A stretch of 64,000 nucleotides of DNA from CAWGMT01 sp963823675 (GTDB lineage: Bacteria; Planctomycetota; Planctomycetia; Isosphaerales; Isosphaeraceae): NCBI GenBank assembly GCA_963823675.1, contig CAWGMT010000012.1:62001-126000 (forward strand), written 5' to 3'. Under the pieces are notes generated by a model. The model was given only the letters and a program-made list of their open reading frames with translations, searched no databases and had not been told where the DNA came from. Shown piece by piece: positions 9,247-19,546 of this stretch. Every line of letters starts with the position of its first letter. Within the stretch, counting starts at the first letter, position 1. A program made the position numbers and the translations under genes.

Positions 9247-10191
9247 ATGGCAACCGCCACTATCAGCCCGAGCGAAGCTTCCCATGGTCACGGCCATGGT
9301 CATTCCCACGGATCGCACGCTCCTGTCACGCCCGGAAAGGTCGCGATGTGGCTCTTCCTGGCGACGGAGGTGATGTTTTTCACCGGTCTGATCGGTTCCT
9401 ACATCGTCCTGCGCGCGGGGAGCCCTCATACGGCGTACAGCAATCTCTACAAGCCCAACACGCCGCTTGCGGGGCTGGCAGGCACTGCGGGCATACTGAT
9501 CAAATCGGCCGGTGCCAGCGAGACCCAGGTCGAGGCGATCTTGCATAGATCGGCCGGCCTGGGTGAGGACGCCGCCAAGAAGGTGGTCGAGGAAGCCCCG
9601 CACGGCCTCGTGAGCGGTCTGTCCAGTGCGAAGGCCGAAAGTCTGGCCGCCCAGCTCAAGGCCACGGGGGCCGTGGTGGAAGTCGAGCCCCTCAAGGCGC
9701 ACAAATGGCCGGCGCCCTACGACGAGCTGACCAATCCGCTGGCCATCAACCTCACGGCCGGCAACACGTTCGTCTTGATCTGTTCCTCGGTGACCATGGT
9801 TCTCGCCCTGGCGGCCATCCAGCGCGGCAAGAAAGCACGGTGCTCGTTCTTCTTGCTCGCGACCGTCCTGATCGGATCGACATTCCTCGGTGTGCAGGTC
9901 TATGAATACTATCACCTTACCGTCGGCCACCATTATCCGCCAGGCATCAGCGCGACCGGGCACTTCCGACCCAGTGTCAGTCTATTCGCCTCGTGCTTCT
10001 TCACCATGACAGGCTTCCACGGAGCGCACGTGACCGGCGGGGTCATCTTGCTCGCGGTCATCTTCATCCAGTCGTTCTTCTTCAACGCCTACTCGCAGAA
10101 TCACCATGCGCCCGTGGAGCTCGCGGGGCTCTACTGGCACTTCGTCGACCTCGTATGGATCATCCTGTTCACAATCGTCTATCTGGTCTGA
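9247..10191 (+). CDS. coxC: Cytochrome c oxidase subunit III with L7/L12-like insertion
   Basis: Subunit III of the oxidase, 314 residues from ATG 9247. After a His-rich start (HGHGHGHSHGSH) comes helix 1 (KVAMWLFLATEVMFFTGLIG), and the later helices carry the usual motifs (FVLICSSVTMVLAL, YEYYHL, FHGAHVTGG, ELAGLYWHFVDLVWIILF). Between helix 1 and helix 2, residues about 80-148 (9484-9690) are an extra soluble domain. It starts AGILIKSAGASETQVEAI and continues GLGEDAAKKVVEEAP and LKATGAVVEVE, the pattern of the ribosomal protein L7/L12 C-terminal domain (GLGLKEAK..LVE.AP...K..LE.AGA.VEV). Ordinary subunit III has only a short loop here. The reading frame is intact throughout. Confidence 0.92.
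   Translation: MATATISPSEASHGHGHGHSHGSHAPVTPGKVAMWLFLATEVMFFTGLIGSYIVLRAGSPHTAYSNLYKPNTPLAGLAGTAGILIKSAGASETQVEAILHRSAGLGEDAAKKVVEEAPHGLVSGLSSAKAESLAAQLKATGAVVEVEPLKAHKWPAPYDELTNPLAINLTAGNTFVLICSSVTMVLALAAIQRGKKARCSFFLLATVLIGSTFLGVQVYEYYHLTVGHHYPPGISATGHFRPSVSLFASCFFTMTGFHGAHVTGGVILLAVIFIQSFFFNAYSQNHHAPVELAGLYWHFVDLVWIILFTIVYLV
9484..9690 (+). other. L7/L12 C-terminal-like domain inside coxC
   Basis: About 69 codons in frame within coxC. It matches the L7/L12 C-terminal fold in order: strand with AG (ILIKSAGA), helix (ETQVEAILHRSAGLG), helix (GEDAAKKVVEEAP), helix (SSAKAESLAAQLKATG) and final strand (AVVEVEPL). Identified by eye from family knowledge. Confidence 0.75.
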
Positions 10192-10254
10192 ATCGCCCGG
10201 ACGGGCAGCCGCGCTGGCACGACTGCACCGGATCATTTGCGAAGGATCTCCACA

Positions 10255-10719
10255 ATGGCCGAATCAAGCCGGATCACGGAATCCGAAGCCGCCCTGGAGC
10301 AGGCTGCCGAGTCGCATGTGCCTTACCTTGCGGTCTGGGCCTGGCTGGCTTTCCTCACGGCCGTGGAATACGTCTACGCATACGTGTTCCAGGAATTGTT
10401 CATAGTGCCTTTCCTGGTGCTCTTGCTTGGCTTGCTGCTCTGGGCGGCGATCAAGGCCGGCCTGGTCGGCTGGTTCTTCATGCACCTCAAATTCGAAGGG
10501 GCCTGGGTTTACATGCTGCTCATTCCAGCGGCCGTGCTGGCCACGATCCTGGTCCTGGCCCTGACGCCCGATATGGTGTTCAAGCCGGAAACCGAAGAGA
10601 ATCCGGAGGAAGAGGCCGTTTGGGTAGCGCCGGCTGACGTCAGGCCCTTCTTGCGCTCGTCACCGGCGACCGCGGCGTATTTCCCCCACGAGCCCGCTCT
10701 GTTTCGGAGCGTCCCGTGA
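10255..10719 (+). CDS. Cytochrome c oxidase subunit IV (caa3-type, small subunit)
   Basis: A 154-residue protein with three hydrophobic helices (about residues 28-50, 56-75 and 81-102). The sequence KAGLVGWFFMHLKFEG is the characteristic COX4/prokaryotic subunit IV motif between helices 2 and 3. ATG 10255 has GAAGGA 7 nt upstream. The acidic C-terminal tail (ETEENPEEEAV...) is longer than in typical members. It stabilises the core oxidase. It follows coxC by about 60 nt and precedes the SCO1-DUF420 gene, a normal oxidase gene order. Confidence 0.88.
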   Translation: MAESSRITESEAALEQAAESHVPYLAVWAWLAFLTAVEYVYAYVFQELFIVPFLVLLLGLLLWAAIKAGLVGWFFMHLKFEGAWVYMLLIPAAVLATILVLALTPDMVFKPETEENPEEEAVWVAPADVRPFLRSSPATAAYFPHEPALFRSVP

Positions 10720-10762
10720 CAAATGAAGCCAGGCAATTCGATTTCGCAGCGTCCGCTCTCAC

Positions 10763-11897
10763 GTGGTAAGCACCTACCGATCCGGTATCCTGATCGTTCT
10801 CCTGACCGTGTTGATCTCGGCTGCCGCATGCTGGGCCCGGGGTGGCGCAAGCAGCCCGAGGTCGTGCCGCCGAGGAACTCGAGCCGGGCAGTTTGCCGGT
10901 CGGCGAATTTGAACTGGTCGAACGCTCAGGTCGGTCGGTGAGTCAGGTCGACCTGGCTGATCGGGTATGCATCGCGTCGTTTATCTTCACGCGCTGCCCT
11001 TTGTCCTGCCCGCGCATTACGGGCGTCATGAAGGCCGTCAGCCGCCGTCTGGCGGCCACGGACGTTCTGCTCCTGAGCTTCTCCGTTCACCCGGAATACG
11101 ACACGCCGGCCGTTCTGGACGTCTATGCCCGGAGGTTCGAGGCAAGCACAGAGGCCTGGTGGTTCCTGACGGGCCCGAAACAGACGATCTACGACCTGGT
11201 GCGGGGCCGGTTCAAGCTCCCGCTCATGGACGCGGGGCCCGCCGATCCGGCGACCGAGCGCGAAGCGATCACTCACAGCGACCGGCTCGCGCTCATCGAC
11301 CGGGGCCAGGTTGTGGGGCTCTTTGACTCCACGGACCCGCAAGCTGTTGATACGCTGGTCGCGCGAGCGCGGCGGCTCGCCTTGCCGGGTTGGGTCCGGC
11401 TGTTGCCGACAATTAACGCGAGCCTCAATGCCGCGTGTGCAGCCTTTCTTCTGGCCGGATGGGTGCTGATTCGCAGTCGTCGGCGCGCCGCCCCGATTGA
11501 CGCCAAGGAAATTCCGACGGAATGGGCCCCTGGTCCGATCACGAGAGACTCGGCAGTCCGTAACCATATCGTGTGCATGATCGCGGCGGTGACCACATCC
11601 GCTGTATTTTTGGCGTGCTACCTGGTCTATCACTACCAGGCGGGAAGCATGCCGTTCCGCGGCGGAGGAGTCCTTCGGATTTGCTATCTCACGATTCTCG
11701 TTTCGCACACGATTCTGGCCACGTTGGGTGTGGTACCCTTGGTTATCGTGACGTTGACGCGGGCCGTGCGAAAAGATTTCCAGGGGCACCGCCGGATCGC
11801 CCAAGTCACTTTCCCAATTTGGCTTTACGTCTCATTGACCGGTGTGGTCATCTACGCCATGCTGTATCATCTTCCGGTCACCGGGCATTCGCTTTAA
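10763..11897 (+). CDS. SCO1/SenC copper chaperone fused to DUF420, frameshifted near the N-terminus
   Basis: First domain: SCO/thioredoxin-like CuA-assembly factor with FIFTRCPLSCPRITGVM (CxxxC copper site) and a downstream His (ITHSDRLALID). Second domain: four-helix DUF420 membrane module (VRNHIVCMIAAVTT, ILVSHTILATLG, GHRRIAQVTFPIWLYV). The fusion suggests membrane-tethered copper delivery to the oxidase. The main frame has no good start: its 5' end reads through GVAQAARGRAAEELEPGS. A hydrophobic signal-like segment beginning GTG 10763 (SGILIVLLTVLISAAACWA) lies in another frame and joins it with a one-base shift in GGGCCCGGGG (about 10828-10840). I take 10763 as the start with a frameshift. 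Confidence 0.8.
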
Positions 11898-12296
11898 GCG
11901 TCGACGGCAATTGCGCTTCCAGCGAAACTCGCTCGTTGCATTCGGGCAGCCGTCGCGGTATCCACAACTCCGCTCAACTGGCCCGAAACCGGTTGCCCGG
12001 ATCGATCGAGAGTTACTGCATCAGTGCTCCCGATCATTCAATCGATCATGGCTCAATCCAGTTACTTCTTGACGGCCTACGCGGACAGGTGTCAGAATAT
12101 AAGGGTGCGCGGATTGGCGGAGCGTGGAGGGAACCCAGCCGGGGATGAACTTTTGGCCATTTCCTCCGTAACTATAGAAGTCGGGTTGTGCGAAGAGTCA
12201 TTCAGAGCCCGCCGCCGGCGATTTGGGGGTCGGTTGTCGCAAGATGCGCAGGGCAGTTTGCTGCGGATTGTCCCATCGAGAGCAGGCATCGAGATT
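11898..12296. other. Intergenic region before the surface protein
   Basis: No gene seen. A sigma-70-like pair TTGACG (12069-12074) and CAGAAT (12093-12098) with 18-bp spacing is a weak promoter candidate for the surface protein gene. The reading frame of that gene is open upstream as far as 12024, but that sequence is not protein-like. Confidence 0.35.
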
Positions 12297-15200
12297 ATGA
12301 GTAAGAGGCGACGGGCGACATCACGAGCGAGCCGAGCGCGGGGGATCGTTTTTCCGCTTCATTGTGAGTCGATCGAGCGGCGGCTGCTGCTATCGACATA
12401 CTGCGTCACGAACACCAGCGACAGCGGATCCGGCTCCCTGCGAGCGGCAATCGAGCAGGTCAATTCTGACACGGTCCCGGACACGATCGATTTCAACATA
12501 TCGGGAACTGGAACCCAGACGATCCAGTTGGCGTCCGCGCTCCCAGCCGTGACCAACTCAGTCGTGATCGACGGCACGAGCCAACCCGGCTATCAGTCTT
12601 CCCCTCTGGTGGTCATCGACGGTTCCGGCCTACCGGCAGGCAGTAATGCCAGCGGGCTGATCCTCTCGGCGGGGGCCAGCACGGTCCGCGGCCTGGCGAT
12701 CGTCGATTTTTCCGGGTCCGGCATCGTCCTGAATTCGACCGACGGCGACGACCTGGTCGCGAGCGATTACCTTGGTGTCGGCCCATCAGGGACCCAGGCC
12801 CAACCCAATGGGACGGGAATCTCGATCATTGGATCGCCATCCAATACCGTCGGTGGGATCACGGCCGGAGCGGGAAATGTCGTCTCGGGCAACTCGGGCG
12901 CCGGTATCGCGATCTCGGGGGCGTCCGGCACGACGCTCTTCAACAATCAGGTCGGAGTTGGGGCCGACGGTGTGACGCCGCTGGGCAACGGGAGCGACGG
13001 GATCCAGATCACGGACTCGCCCGACACGCAGGTCGGTGGGGTATCGCCCGGACAGGCCAACGTGATCGGCTGCAATCATGGCAATGGGATTAACGTGACG
13101 GGTGCGTCGGGCGGAACGAGCATCGAGGCCGACGCCATCGGGACTGATCCCACCGGCAGCCTGAATCTCGGCAATTCTTTGAACGGCATATCCTTGGGTG
13201 CGTCTTCCGTTTCGATCGGCGGCACGAGCGCCGCGGCGGGGAACCTCATCTATCATAACGGTAACGGATCGGTCGGGGCCGGGGTGCTCCTGGTGGGGAA
13301 TGTCGTCGATAACACGATCCTGTCCAACTCGATTTACTTGAATGCGTATCTTGGCATCAACCTGGGCGCCGGACCGACGGACAATCACAATCCCGGCACT
13401 CCGGGCCCCAACGACTACCAGAATTATCCAGTGCTTTCCCTGTCACAGAGTGACGGCAGCACGACTGCCATTCAGGGCACGCTTACATCCACACCCAGCA
13501 CGAGTTTCTTGATTCAGTTCTTCGGCAGTCCGTCCGAAGACCCGACCGGCTACGGCGAGGGTAAGGACCTGCTCGGCTCGACCTACGTCAATACGAGCGC
13601 CAACGGCTCTGCAAGTTTTAACACCGGTCTTTCGGCCGGGTCCTTCCCGGGCCAGTTCATCTCGGCGACCGCCACGAGCCCGTCGGGCGACACCTCGGAA
13701 TTCAGCCTGGATATCGTGACTCAGGGCCAGGTCAATCTCCTGCTCACGGGCGTGGGCACGCCCAACCCGGTTCCGACTGGAGGGCAGGAAACGTATACAC
13801 TTTCAGTCACAAACCAGGGCGATGTCAGTGCCCATCAGGTGACCATCATCGACCAGCTTCCCGCTGGTGTTTCCCTGGTATCGGCCACAACCAGCCAGGG
13901 GTATACCATTCCCACCGCCAATGGCGCGGTCGTGGACGCCGTTTTGGGAACCATGGCACCCGGCGCGCAGGCCACGGTCACGATCGTGGTCGGCATCCCG
14001 GCGACCATGACAGGAACGATCACCGACGTGGCAACGGTCGCAAGCCAGGAGACCGACCCGGACCCGAGCAACGAAACCGCCACGATCGTCACGAGCGTCG
14101 AGCAGAACACCAAGCTATCGATCGCGATGTCGGCTGCTCCCGAGCCGGTGCTCCAGGGAGGCGACCTGACCTACACGATCACGGTCACCAACCTGGGGCC
14201 TGTGACCGCGACCAACGTGAACGTCACGCTCCCGGTAGCGGCCGGCGCGACGTTTGTGTCCGCGAATTCCTCCAAGGGGTCCGCCTCATTTGCCAACGGT
14301 CAAGTGACCGCATCCCTGGGTACTATGGCCGTTAGCAGTCAAGGGGTGACGCTCACGATCGTTTTGCAAGCCGAGACGGCCGGCCAGATCTCGGAGACGG
14401 CAACCGTGTCGAGCGACGAGATCGACTCGACGAACAACCAGGTCACGATTACTTCGAATGTCGAGCCGGCGGCCGATCTGGCCGTGACGCTCTCGGCGTC
14501 GGCTCCGGCCGCCGCCGCAACCGTCGACCTGATCTACACGGTCACCGTGATGAATAATGGACCGGCCGCTGACGCTGACGTCACGCTCTCCGACACGCTT
14601 CCAGCCGCGGCCGACGTGATTTCCTACTCGGCGGGCGGGGGGTTGGTGCCGACATTCCAGAACGGCGTGGTCACCCTCTCGATCGGGCTCTTGCCGTCGG
14701 GTGGTTCGCAGACGCTGACGATCGAGGTCGACCCCACGGGGCCGGTGGGATCGACTCTGACCGACAGCGCGTCTGCCTCGGGCCAGTTGCCCGATCCCGA
14801 CGCGGGCAACAACGGTTCGACGCTGGTCATTCCGGTCCGCGGTCTCAGCGACCTCGGCATCTCGGCGATTGCCACCGCGGGCTCGGTGCCAGTCGGGCAA
14901 CCGGCCACGTTCACGATCACGGTGACCAATTCCGGCCCGGCCGACGAACCGGACGCGGTCGTCACCAGCCAGCTTCCCCAGAACGTCAGCTTCGTTTCGG
15001 CGTCGGCCACCCAAGGCCAGGCTGCCGTGGTCTCCAAGACCGGTGTCCTCACGGTCGATTTGGGGGCGCTCGCCAGCAATGTCAGTGCGGTGATCACCCT
15101 GGTTGTGTCGCCGGGAGTAGACGCCGTTGGCTCGTTACCGGAGAGCTTCGCGGTCCTGGGTCAGGACGTGGACACGAACCTCGCAAATAATTCGGCCTCG

Positions 15201-17007
15201 GCGTCGATCAACGTTGTGCCGGCCAGCGAGCTATCCGTCGTGATATCGCCGGGCTCGGAAACCGCATACCAGCAAGCGAGCTGGACCTTCTCGCTCGTCG
15301 TCACCAATCCAGGGCCGTGTGCCGCAACCGACGTGACCGCCTTTGCTCAGTTGCCTGCCGATGTAACGGTTGTCGGGCAGTCATCCGAGCCAGGGCCAGA
15401 CCCCAGTCGTTCAGAACGGCGTCGTTTCGGCGGCACTGGGGTCGTTGCCGGTCGGCGGCACCGCGACCGTTACCCTGATGATCGAGCCGACGGCGGTTGG
15501 CTCTATGGCGATTAGCGCCTTGGTCAGCGGTGACCAGGCTGATCCTGATCCAGGCAACGAACAAGATTCGATTTCGGTCCCCGTATCGCCCTCCGTGGAT
15601 CTGGGGGTGCAGCTCGTGCCGAGCTCGGCGACGGTTCTGACCGGGCATAGCTTCACCCTGACAGCGACGGTTGGTAACACCGGGCCGTCCGGCGCAACGA
15701 ACGTCACCATGAATCTGCCCCTGGCGAACGGCCTCGTCTTCGTTTCGGCCTCGACCAGCCAGGGAACCTGGGCCGTGGTCTCCGGCCAGTTCGTCGCGCA
15801 GCTCGGTGCGCTGGCTCTCGGAGCCCAGGCAACGATCAGCGTTGTCGTCACTCCCACGATCGCGGGGCCGATCCCGGCGACAGCCAGCGCGACGGCGACC
15901 GAGTATCAACTCGATCCTCCGGGCGGCCCGGCGACGGCTGCCGCCACTCCGGCGGTGACCGCAACCGAGTCGGCCGGCGTTTTGCAGTTTTCCGCGGCCA
16001 GTTATGCAGTGTCCGAGATGGCAGGCTATGCGCTACTGACCGTTGACCGCTCCGACGGAACCCTCGGGACTGTATCGGTCAACTATCAGACGGCCGCCGT
16101 CAACGCGACTCCGGGTCTTGATTACGTGCAAACTTCCGGCATACTCTCCTTCGCGACGGGCCAGCCGACCGCCACGATCAAGATCCCGGTTCTCGCCGAT
16201 CCCTGGGACAATCACGATGAGTACGTCAACGTCGCGCTCGGTTTGCCGCTGGGAGGTGCGCTGCTCGGCGCGATTTCTACCGCCAGCTTGAGGATCATCG
16301 ATGTCGATCCCGACACGGCCGCGCCAACCGTATCGCAACTGAGCTGGAGTGGTAGCTCGCGATCGGTTTCGAGCCTGACATTGTCCTTCAGCGCGCCGCT
16401 GATCGCGAGTCTGGCCGCCAGCCCCGCCAACTACCGATTGATCGACCTTTCCACCGGCGGGCAGGCTGTCGGCCTCCGATCCGCGGTCTACAGTCAATTG
16501 AATGGCACGAAGGCATTCACGGTCACTCTGACTCCGATGACGCCGCTCGCATCGGGCCAAACGTACGAGATCGTGGCCATGGGCACGGGCGCGACGGCGA
16601 TTCGCGACCTGGCCGGCATGGCTCTGGGCGGCACGAGCAGCGGGCAATCGGGGTCGAACTACGTCGCGACCTTCGAGCAAGGCACCAAGTTGCAATACGT
16701 CGATGGCTCGCGAAACAACGTGACGCTGACGCTCAAGGGCCCGGGTTATCTTGAACAGGTTCGCGATGCCTATGGCAACGGACAGGTTTTGACTGTGGTC
16801 GGTGAAGTGCCGCACCGCACGTCTCTCTCGGGCAGTGTCAAGGCGGTCAAGGGCAAGAGCAAGGCGGTCAGCAGCAGCAGTGGACGGACCACGCTGGGCG
16901 TCATCAACGGTCTCGGCAGTTTTGGCGACGTGCGCGTCCAGATCACCTCGCCGCCATTCATGTTGCGGCAGTTCCCGTTCCAGAAGAATGGACACGGCAT
17001 GCTCTGA
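12297..17007 (+). CDS. Giant exported repeat protein (beta-helix, DUF11 repeats, Calx-beta), frameshifted
   Basis: About 1,570 residues. The N-terminus from ATG 12297 is basic and ends in CESIERRLLLS, the planctomycete export/surface motif. Next comes a parallel beta-helix/CSLREA-type region (SDSGSGSLRAAIEQVN and glycine-rich turns, about residues 40-470). Then come at least seven DUF11-type repeats, each with a TNxGP turn and an LPAG..FVSA strand, followed by a Calx-beta domain (VSEMAGYALLTVDRSDGT, GLDYVQTSGILSF) and an Ig-like domain (APTVSQLSWSGS). The first frame stops at 15515 after going off-register at about 15385-15392; the second frame resumes the same repeat (SQGQTPVVQNGVVSA) and runs to 17007. 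It is probably a cell-surface structural or adhesin-like protein. Confidence 0.8.
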
Positions 17008-17206
17008 GCGTCGTTGCGGCGCACTGGCATGACGACCTGCGAAGCGACCGCTCCATACTGACGAAGTTCCAATCAGGCCGGGCGCCCTGATCGTCTGGAC
17101 CAGTTGCGTCGCGCCTGGCACGTCTGGATTGACGCGGGGGCGAGCCGGGCCCTAGAATAACGGCATGCTTGACAATCGTGTTCGATCCCGCGCGGGAGCC
17201 GGTCGC

Positions 17207-17458
17207 ATGCTGAAAATGCGTGAAGTGGTAGGAGTGCTGGCCGTCGCCGTCGTGCTTTCGGTTCAGGGCGCACGCGAGGCCGCCGCGTGTCCCAACTGCA
17301 AGGAAGCAGTTTCCGCGACCGCGAGTGAAGCTGCCAGCATGGCCGACGGGTTCAACTGGAGCGTCATGTTGATGCTAACCGTGCCGTTCTCGTTAATGGG
17401 CACGGGAGCTCTCATGGTCCGCCGGGCGGTGAAAATGGGCACTTTTCCCGAATTGTGA
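17207..17458 (+). CDS. Small membrane protein with CPNC motif
   Basis: An 83-residue protein. A signal/TM segment (VVGVLAVAVVLSVQG) is followed by ACPNCKEAV and a second helix (SVMLMLTVPFSLMGTGALMV). I recognise no named family. The CxxC facing the periplasm, and its position a gene downstream of the oxidase cluster, suggest a role in copper or thiol handling (inference only). ATG 17207 has GGGAG 8 nt upstream; the ATG at 17165 would add 14 residues with no binding site. Confidence 0.7.
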   Translation: MLKMREVVGVLAVAVVLSVQGAREAAACPNCKEAVSATASEAASMADGFNWSVMLMLTVPFSLMGTGALMVRRAVKMGTFPEL

Positions 17459-17626
17459 TCCGGGCGTCCCGATGCATCGGCACGAAATGTCGCAGGCGCC
17501 CGGCCGGCGGCGAAGGCCTGATGTCGTGGGCAAACCCGACAGTCACTTCCCCGTGGCCCCCCCACGAGCAAGCGGGATTCTGGACGAGACCGCGGTTTAC
17601 CAGGGAGGCCAGAAGAATGGCCGCGC

Positions 17627-18574
17627 TCACGCTTGCGGCGCTCCGCGTAACTTGCCGGCGCTGGTGTTGGCGGCGAGATCGTCAATCATATCGCGCGTCG
17701 CCTGCGCGATGGCGGCCTGCCAATCGGCACCGAATCGCGCATGGTAGGCCGGTCGTTCATACGCGAAAGTAATGCCTCGCGAGTTGTTGATGATGGCGCC
17801 CAATCCGTTTTCGTCAAAAGCTGGGGCAACCTCGGTGGCTGTGCCGCCTTGAGTCCCGAAACCCGGGACGAGGAAAAGAATACCCGGCAGGGCCGCGCGG
17901 AGTTCGGCGAGTTGGGTTGGATAGGTAGCACCAACAACCGCACCGAGCAGACTGTACCCTTCCGCCCCGCGATGTGGCTGAGCCCACGCAAGCAGCCGGT
18001 CGGCCACATGGCGATAAACGGGCTTGCCGTTGGCGATCAGGTCCTGGAATTCTCCAGCCGACGCGTTGCTGGTTCTTACGAGTAGAAAGATCCCCTTGTG
18101 CTCGCGCGCGGCCACCTTGATAAAGGGCGCGATGCCGTCGGTGCCAAAGTAGGGGTTCACGGTGAGAGCATGTGCGTGCCACGACGGGTCGAAGGCGCCG
18201 CCGACCGGTACTTTTCCCAGATAACCGCGCGCATAGGCCTCGGCCGTCGAGCCGATGTCGTTGCGTTTACCGTCGAAGATGACGATGAGTCCTTTCTGGT
18301 GCGCATACTCGACGGTGGCGTGAAGCGCGCCCAATCCCCAGGGACCGTAGGCTTCGTAGAAGGCCGCCTGGAACTTGACCGCGGCCACTAACGGAGCGAC
18401 TGCGTTGACGACCTCGCAGCCGAATCGCTTGAGGGCATCGGCGACGCCCTGGTGGGTCCCGGGGAACGCCTCCAGAAACCCAGCAGGCAATTCCTCGGGC
18501 CGAGGATCGATGCCCACGACCACCGGATTACCGACCCTGCGAATCTCGGCGAACAATCGGTCCACGAAGTGCAC
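17627..18574 (-). CDS. pyrF: Orotidine 5'-phosphate decarboxylase (type 2)
   Basis: Last step of UMP synthesis. The 315-residue TIM-barrel sequence shows VVGIDPRPEELP (strand 1), VKFQAAFYEAYG (substrate-binding Lys) and VIFDGKRNDIGSTAEAY, which is the DxKxxDI catalytic signature in the type 2 form, then FLLVRTSNASA and VVGATYP. GTG 18574 is chosen as start: upstream in-frame sequence would run into the tRNA-Pro gene on the other strand and does not look like protein. It lies convergent to the small CPNC gene. Confidence 0.9.
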   Translation of the reverse strand: MHFVDRLFAEIRRVGNPVVVGIDPRPEELPAGFLEAFPGTHQGVADALKRFGCEVVNAVAPLVAAVKFQAAFYEAYGPWGLGALHATVEYAHQKGLIVIFDGKRNDIGSTAEAYARGYLGKVPVGGAFDPSWHAHALTVNPYFGTDGIAPFIKVAAREHKGIFLLVRTSNASAGEFQDLIANGKPVYRHVADRLLAWAQPHRGAEGYSLLGAVVGATYPTQLAELRAALPGILFLVPGFGTQGGTATEVAPAFDENGLGAIINNSRGITFAYERPAYHARFGADWQAAIAQATRDMIDDLAANTSAGKLRGAPQA

Positions 18575-18686
18575 GGACGTTGACCCCCGCGGCGACAGGA
18601 TTGACAGATCTTCGTTGGATTCTACAATCCCCAGGCCGAGTAGGGATAGACGGCAGTGCTTGATCGCCGCTATCTTGGAAGGTAAT

Positions 18687-18762
18687 CGGGGCGTAGCGCA
18701 GCTTGGATTAGCGCGCTTGCTTGGGGTGCAAGAGGTCACCGGTTCAAATCCGGTCGCCCCGA
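18687..18762 (+). tRNA. tRNA-Pro (GGG anticodon)
   Basis: Seven-bp acceptor stem CGGGGCG (18687-18693) with CGCCCCG (18755-18761) and discriminator A. D stem GCGC/GCGC, anticodon stem CTTGC/GCAAG with loop TTGGGGT (anticodon GGG), and T arm ACCGG-TTCAAAT-CCGGT. No CCA is encoded. Its 3' half is the attachment site of the island that follows. Confidence 0.95.
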
Positions 18763-18764
18763 TT
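18723..18764 (+). repeat. attL direct repeat (tRNA-Pro 3' end)
   Basis: 42 bp covering the anticodon-loop-to-discriminator part of the tRNA. Identical to 22055-22096 except position 18757 (C) against 22089 (G). Confidence 0.85.
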
Positions 18765-18840
18765 GGACGAAAGTCCTTTGGCTGACACGTCTTGTGTACC
18801 TGCCGAGTGTTCGGTAGAGCGGCCTGTCTTCGATGCCAAA

Positions 18841-18858
18841 GGGGTAGAAAACTACCCC
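18841..18858. repeat. Inverted repeat GGGGTAG-AAAA-CTACCCC near attL
   Basis: Perfect 7-bp inverted repeat just upstream of the integrase remnant. The half-site CTACCCC(C)TT recurs at the other end of the island (21900-21942), so these may be integrase arm sites or an operator. Confidence 0.45.
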
Positions 18859-18878
18859 CTTAGCTTTTGGAGGCCGCT

Positions 18879-19106
18879 ATGCCGAGACTCGTGAAAAACC
18901 TGCCGAAATACTCTCTTCACAAAGCTTCTGGCCAGGCCAAAGTCAAATTCGAAGGCCGGGTCACCTACCTGGGCAAGTACGGGACTCCGGAATCTCGCGC
19001 TGCCTATGCCAAGTTCGTCAACAACCTGCCGAGCGCGGAGACGGACGATACTTCAGCGACTCCGGCCCGCTTACCCCAGTTGCTTCCGGGCGAGCCGATG
19101 CTCTGA
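18879..19106 (+). pseudogene. Tyrosine integrase, N-terminal fragment
   Basis: 75 codons from ATG 18879 (TTGGAGG binding site). MPRLVKNLPKYSLHKASGQA and the following VKFEGRVTYLGKYGT resemble the N-terminal DNA-binding segment of planctomycete phage-type integrases. The catalytic domain with R-H-R-Y residues is missing: the frame ends at 19106. Its position beside attL fits an integrase. The element has therefore lost its recombinase, or the gene was always a small excisionase-like derivative (less likely). Confidence 0.6.
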
Positions 19107-19219
19107 CGCTTTCCGGCAAGTGGCTTGGGGCCCACCCGGACTATGCGGCGCTCGTCGAGGTTCGGGCCAAGCAAGAGGCCCATCGCGAACAGCTCAAGCA
19201 ACTCAAAGGCGACGGGGCC

Positions 19220-19453
19220 TTGGTCAAGAATCTCCGGACCGAGCTCGAAGGGTTCGAGCGGCAAGCCCAAGAGATTCACGACCGGATCGATTCCCAGCGT
19301 CGCGCCGAAGTCACCGCTCTGGTCGAGAGCGCTTGCCGCGGTGATGAGGACGCAAGGGCGGCGGTCGAAGCGATCGCCGTCCAGAACCCGCTCGCGTTTG
19401 CCGCGGGGTTCCCGTCAGCGATCACGGCGTGCCGTTTTGATCGACTCATTTAG
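19220..19453 (+). CDS. Hypothetical coiled-coil protein in island
   Basis: 77 codons from TTG 19220. The charged helical sequence (RTELEGFERQAQEIHDRID) suggests a coiled coil. The frame is open for about 40 more codons upstream, overlapping the integrase fragment, but has no standard start there. It could be the degraded middle of a larger protein. No family recognised. Confidence 0.35.
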   Translation: MVKNLRTELEGFERQAQEIHDRIDSQRRAEVTALVESACRGDEDARAAVEAIAVQNPLAFAAGFPSAITACRFDRLI

Positions 19454-19546
19454 TCTCGCGAATCGCGCCGGCAGGCGACACCGTTTTGATAAGTTCCGGG
19501 CCACTTATTATGTAACCTTCTCGCAACCCTGAAAGGGGGTAATCTC

